A stretch of DNA of 64,000 bases from Hydrogenophaga crocea (GTDB taxonomy: Bacteria > Pseudomonadota > Gammaproteobacteria > Burkholderiales > Burkholderiaceae_C): positions 1,798,001 to 1,862,000 of the forward strand of contig NZ_CP049989.1 in NCBI RefSeq assembly GCF_011388215.1, given 5' to 3'. Both the position numbers and the translations under genes were made by a program. Positions 59,921 to 64,000 of the stretch are shown piece after piece. The notes under the pieces are model-generated. The model worked only from the letters and a program-made list of their open reading frames with translations. It searched no databases and was not told the origin of the DNA. Every line of letters starts with the position of its first letter. Position 1 is the stretch's first letter.

Positions 59921-61037
59921 CGGTGGCCAGGCGCGCGGTGTCGCGCCGCAAGCTGTGGTGCAGGTCGGTGAAGCGCGCGTGCACGGCCTGCATGCGCGAG
60001 GGAGCGTCGAGCCAGTCGCGCACGGCCTGCGCGAGCGCGGGCGCCTCGGCCTGTTCCTGCAGCAGCTCGGGCACCACGAAGTCCTGGCACAGGATGTTGG
60101 GCAGGCCGACCCAGGGCTGCAGGCGTTGACGTCGCATGATCTGCCACGACAGCCAGTTCATGTTGTAGGCGATCACCATGGGGCGCTTGAACAGCGCGGC
60201 CTCGAGCGTGGCGGTGCCGCTGGCGATCAGCGTGAGGTCGCAGGCCGCGAGCACGGTGTGCGACTGGCCGTTGACGATCTGCAGCGCATCGGCCATGCCG
60301 GCCTCGCGCGCGATCGCGTCGATGCGCTCGCGCAGCGCGGGCATCGCCGGCACAACGAAGCGCAGGCCCGGCCTGTCGCGACGCAGCAGCGCGGCGGCAT
60401 CGAAGAAGCGGCGCGCCAGGTACTGCACCTCGGACGCGCGGCTGCCCGGCAGGATCGCGAGCACCGTGTCGCCCTCATCGAGGCCCAGCGCGCGGCGCGC
60501 CGCGGCGCGGTCGGGCTCGAGCGGGATCACGTTGGCCAGCGGGTGGCCCACGTAGGTCGCGGCGATGCCGTGCTCGGCGAGCAGCGCGGGCTCGAAGGGG
60601 AAGATGCACAGCACGTGGTCGGCGCTGGCGCGGATTTTCTCGATGCGCTCGGGCCGCCAGGCCCAGATCGAAGGGCACACGAAGTGCGCGGTGCGCACGC
60701 CCGCGGCCTTGAGGTCGGCCTCGAGGCCGAGGTTGAAATCGGGCGCGTCGACACCGATGAAGGCCGCGGGCCGCTCGCCCTGCAGCAGGCGGTCGCGCAG
60801 TTGCCGGCGGATGCCCACGATCTCGCGGTAGTGGCGCAGCACCTCGACATAGCCGCGCACCGCGAGCTTGTCGCTGGGCCACCAGGCGTCAAAGCCCTGC
60901 AGCGCCATCTGCGGGCCGCCGATGCCCACGGCCTGCAGATCGGGCCAGCGTTGGCGCAAGCCCCCGAGCAGCAGGCCCGCGAGCAGATCGCCGGAAGCCT
61001 CGCCCGCCACCATGGCCAAGCGCCCAGCCAGTGCCAT
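59892..61037 (-). CDS. lpxB: Lipid-A-disaccharide synthase
   Basis: GT19 glycosyltransferase that condenses UDP-2,3-diacylglucosamine with lipid X to the lipid A disaccharide at the inner membrane. It has 381 residues from ATG 61037. Signatures are [13 protein letters not shown] at 9-21, [17 protein letters not shown] in the middle and [12 protein letters not shown] around 193. Its 3' end overlaps rnhB. Order lpxD-fabZ-lpxA-lpxB. Confidence 0.96.
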   Translation of the reverse strand: MALAGRLAMVAGEASGDLLAGLLLGGLRQRWPDLQAVGIGGPQMALQGFDAWWPSDKLAVRGYVEVLRHYREIVGIRRQLRDRLLQGERPAAFIGVDAPDFNLGLEADLKAAGVRTAHFVCPSIWAWRPERIEKIRASADHVLCIFPFEPALLAEHGIAATYVGHPLANVIPLEPDRAAARRALGLDEGDTVLAILPGSRASEVQYLARRFFDAAALLRRDRPGLRFVVPAMPALRERIDAIAREAGMADALQIVNGQSHTVLAACDLTLIASGTATLEAALFKRPMVIAYNMNWLSWQIMRRQRLQPWVGLPNILCQDFVVPELLQEQAEAPALAQAVRDWLDAPSRMQAVHARFTDLHHSLRRDTARLATDAIETLLEG

Positions 61038-61045
61038 GCGGCGCC

Positions 61046-61840
61046 TCAGCGAACGATGCCGCGCTGCGCCGATGCGCCTCGCAGGAAGCCGAGCATCATG
61101 TCCACGTCCTCGCCCGCGTCGGGCTTGTCGTGGCGCAGGCCGTCGATGCGCTCCATGGCCTGCTGCAGCGTGAGGTCGTCGCGGTACAAGGCCTTGTGCA
61201 TGGCCTTGACGGCAGCGATGCGCTCGGCCGAAAAGCCCCGGCGGCGCAGGCCTTCGAAGTTCATCGAGCGCGCGCCCGCGGGCTGGCCCTGGGCCATCAC
61301 GAAGGGCGGCACGTCGGCGAACAGCAGCGAGCACATCGCCGTCATGGCGTGTGCGCCGATGCGCACGAACTGGTGCACCACGGTGAAGCCGCCGAGGATC
61401 ACCCAGTCGCCCACCTCGACGTGGCCCGCGAGCTGCGAGTTGTTGGCGAAGATGGTCTTGTTGCCCACCACGCAGTCGTGCGCGAGGTGCACGTAGGCCA
61501 TGATCCAGTTGTCGTCCCCGACCCGGGTCACGCCGCGGTCGCCCGGCGAGCCGATGTTGAAGGTGCAGAACTCGCGCACCGTGTTGCGGTCGCCAATGAT
61601 CAGTTCGCAGGGCTCGCCCGCGTACTTCTTGTCCTGCGGGATCGCGCCCAGCGAGTTGAACTGGAAGATGCGGTTGTCGCGCCCGATCGTGGTGTGGCCC
61701 TCGATCACGCAGTGCGCGCCGACCGTGGTGCCGGCACCGATCTTCACGTGCGGACCGATGACGGTGTAAGGCCCGACCTCGACCGAGCTGTCGAGCTCGG
61801 CCGCGGGATCGATCACCGCCGTGGGATGGATGCGCGTCAT
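61046..61840 (-). CDS. lpxA: UDP-N-acetylglucosamine acyltransferase
   Basis: First enzyme of lipid A synthesis, transferring a hydroxyacyl chain from ACP. It has 264 residues forming left-handed hexapeptide repeats ([20 protein letters not shown] and following). The catalytic His121 lies in [10 protein letters not shown]. The start ATG 61840 ([10 protein letters not shown]) is 17 bases after fabZ. The C-terminal helical domain ends [11 protein letters not shown]. Confidence 0.97.
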   Translation of the reverse strand: MTRIHPTAVIDPAAELDSSVEVGPYTVIGPHVKIGAGTTVGAHCVIEGHTTIGRDNRIFQFNSLGAIPQDKKYAGEPCELIIGDRNTVREFCTFNIGSPGDRGVTRVGDDNWIMAYVHLAHDCVVGNKTIFANNSQLAGHVEVGDWVILGGFTVVHQFVRIGAHAMTAMCSLLFADVPPFVMAQGQPAGARSMNFEGLRRRGFSAERIAAVKAMHKALYRDDLTLQQAMERIDGLRHDKPDAGEDVDMMLGFLRGASAQRGIVR

Positions 61841-61857
61841 GCCCTCACCCCGCGACG

Positions 61858-62295
61858 TCAGGCGATGGTGCGCATGGTGCACATGAGCTCGGCCTCGCAG
61901 GCCACCTCATCGCCCACGCGCGTGACGCCCTTGAACTTGTAGATGCTGGCTTTGGCGCGCTCGAGGGTCACGTCCATCACGAGCTGGTCGCCCGGCTCCA
62001 CGGGACGCTTGAAGCGCGCGCCGTCGATGCCCGCGAAGTAGTAGACGGTCTTGTCGTCGGGGGCCACGCCCAGGGTGTGGAAGGTCAGCAGCGCGGCCGC
62101 CTGGGCCATGGCCTCGAGCATCAGCACGCCCGGCATCACCGGACGGTGCGGGAAATGGCCCGTGAAGAAAGGCTCGTTGATCGTGACGTTCTTGAGCGCC
62201 TGGATGCGCTGCCCTTTTTCGACCGACAGCACGCGGTCGACCAGCAGGATGGGGTAACGGTGGGGCAGGAGTTTGAGGATCTGGTGGATGTCCAT
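61858..62295 (-). CDS. fabZ: 3-hydroxyacyl-ACP dehydratase FabZ
   Basis: Hot-dog fold dehydratase of fatty acid synthesis, which competes with LpxA for hydroxyacyl-ACP. It has 145 residues. The active site is His47 in [11 protein letters not shown] and Glu61 in LEAMAQ. The start ATG shares its A with the lpxD stop (TGATG), so translation is coupled. Placement among lpx genes is conserved. Confidence 0.97.
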   Translation of the reverse strand: MDIHQILKLLPHRYPILLVDRVLSVEKGQRIQALKNVTINEPFFTGHFPHRPVMPGVLMLEAMAQAAALLTFHTLGVAPDDKTVYYFAGIDGARFKRPVEPGDQLVMDVTLERAKASIYKFKGVTRVGDEVACEAELMCTMRTIA

Positions 62296-63353
62296 CAGGC
62301 GTCGTCCGGTTTCTTGTTCGGCTGGGCCTGCGCAAGGGCTTGTTCCACGGCCTTGAGCCGTTCGCGCAGGCGGTTGAGCTGCTTGAGGGAGGCAGCGTTC
62401 TTTTCCCAGGCCGCATTGTCGTCGATGGGAAACATACCGGTGTATTGACCGGGCTGGAGCAGCGAGCGCGTGACCACCGACGCGGCCGACACGTGCACGC
62501 CGTCGGCCAGCTTGAGGTGACCCAGCACGATGGCGCCGCCGCCCACGGTGCAATGCGCGCCGATGTCGGCGCTGCCCGCCACGCCCGCGTTGCCGGCCAT
62601 GGCGGTGTGCGCGCCCACGCGCACGTTGTGGCCGATCTGGACCAGGTTGTCGAGCTTCACCCCGTCTTCGATCACGGTGTCGTCGAGCGCGCCGCGGTCG
62701 ATGCAGGTGTTGGCGCCGATCTCCACGTCGTCGCCGATGCGAACCGCACCGAGCTGTTCGATCTTGATCCAGCGCCCCTGGTGCGGCGCGAAGCCGAAAC
62801 CGTCGGCGCCGATCACGGCACCGCTGTGCACGATGCCCCGCGCCCCGATATGGCAGCGCTCGCCCAGCGTGACGCGCGGGTGCAGCACGGTGCCCACGCC
62901 CACCCGGGCATCGCGGCCGATCACGCAGTGCGCGCCGATGCGCGCGCCGTCACCGACGCGGGCGCCGGCTTCGATGACCGCGCAGGGCCCGACGTCCACG
63001 CCATCGCCCATCACGGCCGCCGGGTCGATCACGGCCGTGGGGTGGATGCGCGCGGGTGGCCGCGGATCGTGGCGGGCGCGCCACCACTGGGTGAGGCGGG
63101 CGAAATAGAGGTAGGCATCGTCGGCGACGATGCAGGCTCCGCGGGCCTGGGCCTGGGCCTGGAGCGCGGGCGGCACGATCAGCACGCCCGCCCGCGTGCT
63201 CGCGATGCGAGAGGCGTAGCGGGCCTGGGCCACGAAGGCGATGTCGCGAGGCCCGGCGGTGTCGAGGGGCGCGGGCCGCTCGATGGCCAGCCCGGCATCG
63301 CCGATCCCCTGGCCGCCGAGGGCCTCGACGATGGCACCCAGCGTGGCGGCCAC
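62295..63353 (-). CDS. lpxD: UDP-3-O-acylglucosamine N-acyltransferase
   Basis: Third enzyme of lipid A synthesis, adding the N-linked hydroxyacyl chain. It has 352 residues from a GTG at 63353. An N-terminal uridine-binding domain (1-100) precedes hexapeptide repeats; GADGFGFAP at 182-190 and catalytic His242 in QIGHNVRVG are conserved. The C-terminal helix is coiled and charged. It is eight bases downstream of ompH. Confidence 0.96.
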   Translation of the reverse strand: MAATLGAIVEALGGQGIGDAGLAIERPAPLDTAGPRDIAFVAQARYASRIASTRAGVLIVPPALQAQAQARGACIVADDAYLYFARLTQWWRARHDPRPPARIHPTAVIDPAAVMGDGVDVGPCAVIEAGARVGDGARIGAHCVIGRDARVGVGTVLHPRVTLGERCHIGARGIVHSGAVIGADGFGFAPHQGRWIKIEQLGAVRIGDDVEIGANTCIDRGALDDTVIEDGVKLDNLVQIGHNVRVGAHTAMAGNAGVAGSADIGAHCTVGGGAIVLGHLKLADGVHVSAASVVTRSLLQPGQYTGMFPIDDNAAWEKNAASLKQLNRLRERLKAVEQALAQAQPNKKPDDA

Positions 63354-63361
63354 GGGCGTGC

Positions 63362-63880
63362 TTACTTGCTGCTGTCGAGCTGGGACATCACGCGGTCGGT
63401 GATGTCCACCCGGGGGTTGACGTAGTACGCCTCGTTCACGATCAGGTCGTACTTCTCGGCCTCGGCGATGGTGCGGATCACGCGGTTGAGCTTTTCGATG
63501 ACCTGCTGCAGGGCCTCGTTGCGGCGCAGGTTGAGCTCTTCCTGGAAGTCGCGCTGGCGGCGCTGCAGATCACGCTCCTGCTCGACCAGCTGGCGCTGGC
63601 GGGTGTTGCGCTGGGCTTCGGGCAGCGTGGGGGCTTCGCGGTCGAAACGCTCGGCCGCCTGGCGCAGCTGGTCGGCCGAAGAACGCAGGTCACGTTCGCG
63701 CTTGGAGAAGTCCTGCTCGAGCTTGGTGGACACCGCCTTGGCGGTGTTGGAGTCGCGCAGGATGCGCTCCACGTTGACGGCGCCGATCTTGGTGTCTTGC
63801 GCACCAGCGCCCACCATGGCGAGCGCCAGGGCCGCGGCAACGGCAACGCGGCGATCGAACAGGCGGTTCAAGGTCTTCAT
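63362..63880 (-). CDS. ompH: OmpH/Skp periplasmic chaperone
   Basis: Trimeric periplasmic chaperone for outer-membrane proteins. It has 172 residues from ATG 63880 ([20 protein letters not shown]). The signal peptide is cleaved near GAGA-Q28; the body has [17 protein letters not shown] and long charged helices (about 40-120) that form the tentacles. A TTG one codon earlier is disfavoured. Its start overlaps the bamA stop by one base (TGATG). Confidence 0.95.
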   Translation of the reverse strand: MKTLNRLFDRRVAVAAALALAMVGAGAQDTKIGAVNVERILRDSNTAKAVSTKLEQDFSKRERDLRSSADQLRQAAERFDREAPTLPEAQRNTRQRQLVEQERDLQRRQRDFQEELNLRRNEALQQVIEKLNRVIRTIAEAEKYDLIVNEAYYVNPRVDITDRVMSQLDSSK

Positions 63881-64000
63881 CAAAACGAGGTTCCGATCTG
63901 AAACTGGAATCGCTGGATTCTATCCCCGTCGAATTTCCGAACGGGATTGGCGAAAGCGATCCGCAATGGGCCGATCGGCGACAGCCAGCTCACGCCAATA
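63880..64000 (-). CDS. bamA: Outer-membrane assembly protein BamA (C-terminal fragment)
   Basis: The last 39 or so codons of the Omp85 barrel, cut by the right window edge. The readable end contains SWLSPIGPLRIAFANPV and finishes in FQFQIGTSF, the C-terminal beta-signal with a final Phe recognised by the BAM complex. The bamA-ompH-lpxD order is conserved across proteobacteria. POTRA domains lie outside the window. Confidence 0.93.
   Translation of the reverse strand, partial: IGVSWLSPIGPLRIAFANPVRKFDGDRIQRFQFQIGTSF

Overview
The window reads as chromosomal core genome of a high-GC betaproteobacterium of the order Burkholderiales, most likely family Comamonadaceae (genus not determinable by eye). 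The evidence is gene order: the ndk-rlmN-pilW-rodZ-ispG-hisS-yfgM-bamB-der-hfq-hflX-hflK-hflC-hisZ-purA run, the odhA-odhB-odhL-zapE 2-oxoglutarate dehydrogenase operon, an E3 with a fused lipoyl domain in the pyruvate dehydrogenase operon, and the bamA-ompH-lpxD-fabZ-lpxA-lpxB-rnhB cluster. I see no tRNA, rRNA, insertion sequence, prophage or CRISPR array. Genes are densely packed, with many ATGA or TGATG stop/start overlaps.

Layout. 1-2.5 kb: the YbbA-type ABC ATPase (cut by the left edge) and the SGNH esterase tesA, divergent with interlocked start codons, then tRNA 2-selenouridine synthase. 2.4-20.3 kb: genes on the minus strand covering methionine metabolism (metC), purine salvage and synthesis (a phosphoribosyltransferase, purA), hisZ, the HflKC/HflX/Hfq quality-control and RNA group, Der, BamB, a YfgM-like protein, HisS, IspG, RodZ, PilW, RlmN and Ndk. 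20.4-27 kb: rluB, scpB and rluD, with bamD divergent from rluD, a DinG-type Fe-S helicase convergent with bamD, and a lone PP2C phosphatase. 27.0-27.3 kb: a paired inverted repeat in the only gene-free stretch longer than 300 bases. 27.3-34 kb: the 2-oxoglutarate dehydrogenase operon with zapE, preceded by a structured leader that fits the Burkholderiales sucA RNA motif. 34-41.3 kb: an ArsR regulator, propionyl-CoA synthetase, a TetR/isochorismatase-fold pair, a secreted NlpC/P60 peptidase, a three-BON-domain protein behind a good FNR-type promoter, and a secreted alpha/beta hydrolase.

41.3-50.9 kb: the pyruvate dehydrogenase operon (aceE, aceF, lipoyl-E3), divergent from a two-PAS sensor kinase and a FixJ-type response regulator. 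This suggests, but does not prove, dedicated control of pyruvate oxidation. 51-53 kb: folD and an aspartate-carbamoyltransferase-like paralogue that lacks the lysine loop of true ATCases. 52.9-58.5 kb: carA-carB-greA-DUF4149. 58.5-64 kb: an SpoU methyltransferase, rnhB, lpxB, lpxA, fabZ, lpxD, ompH and the C-terminal end of bamA.

The genes link central carbon oxidation (two 2-oxoacid dehydrogenases and propionate activation), outer-membrane biogenesis (BamA, BamB, BamD, OmpH, lipid A) and RNA/translation quality control. The least conventional elements are the PDH-linked two-component system, the altered ATCase paralogue, the FNR promoter before the BON gene, the large inverted repeat and several structured leaders. 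Start sites, promoters and hairpins were judged by eye only.
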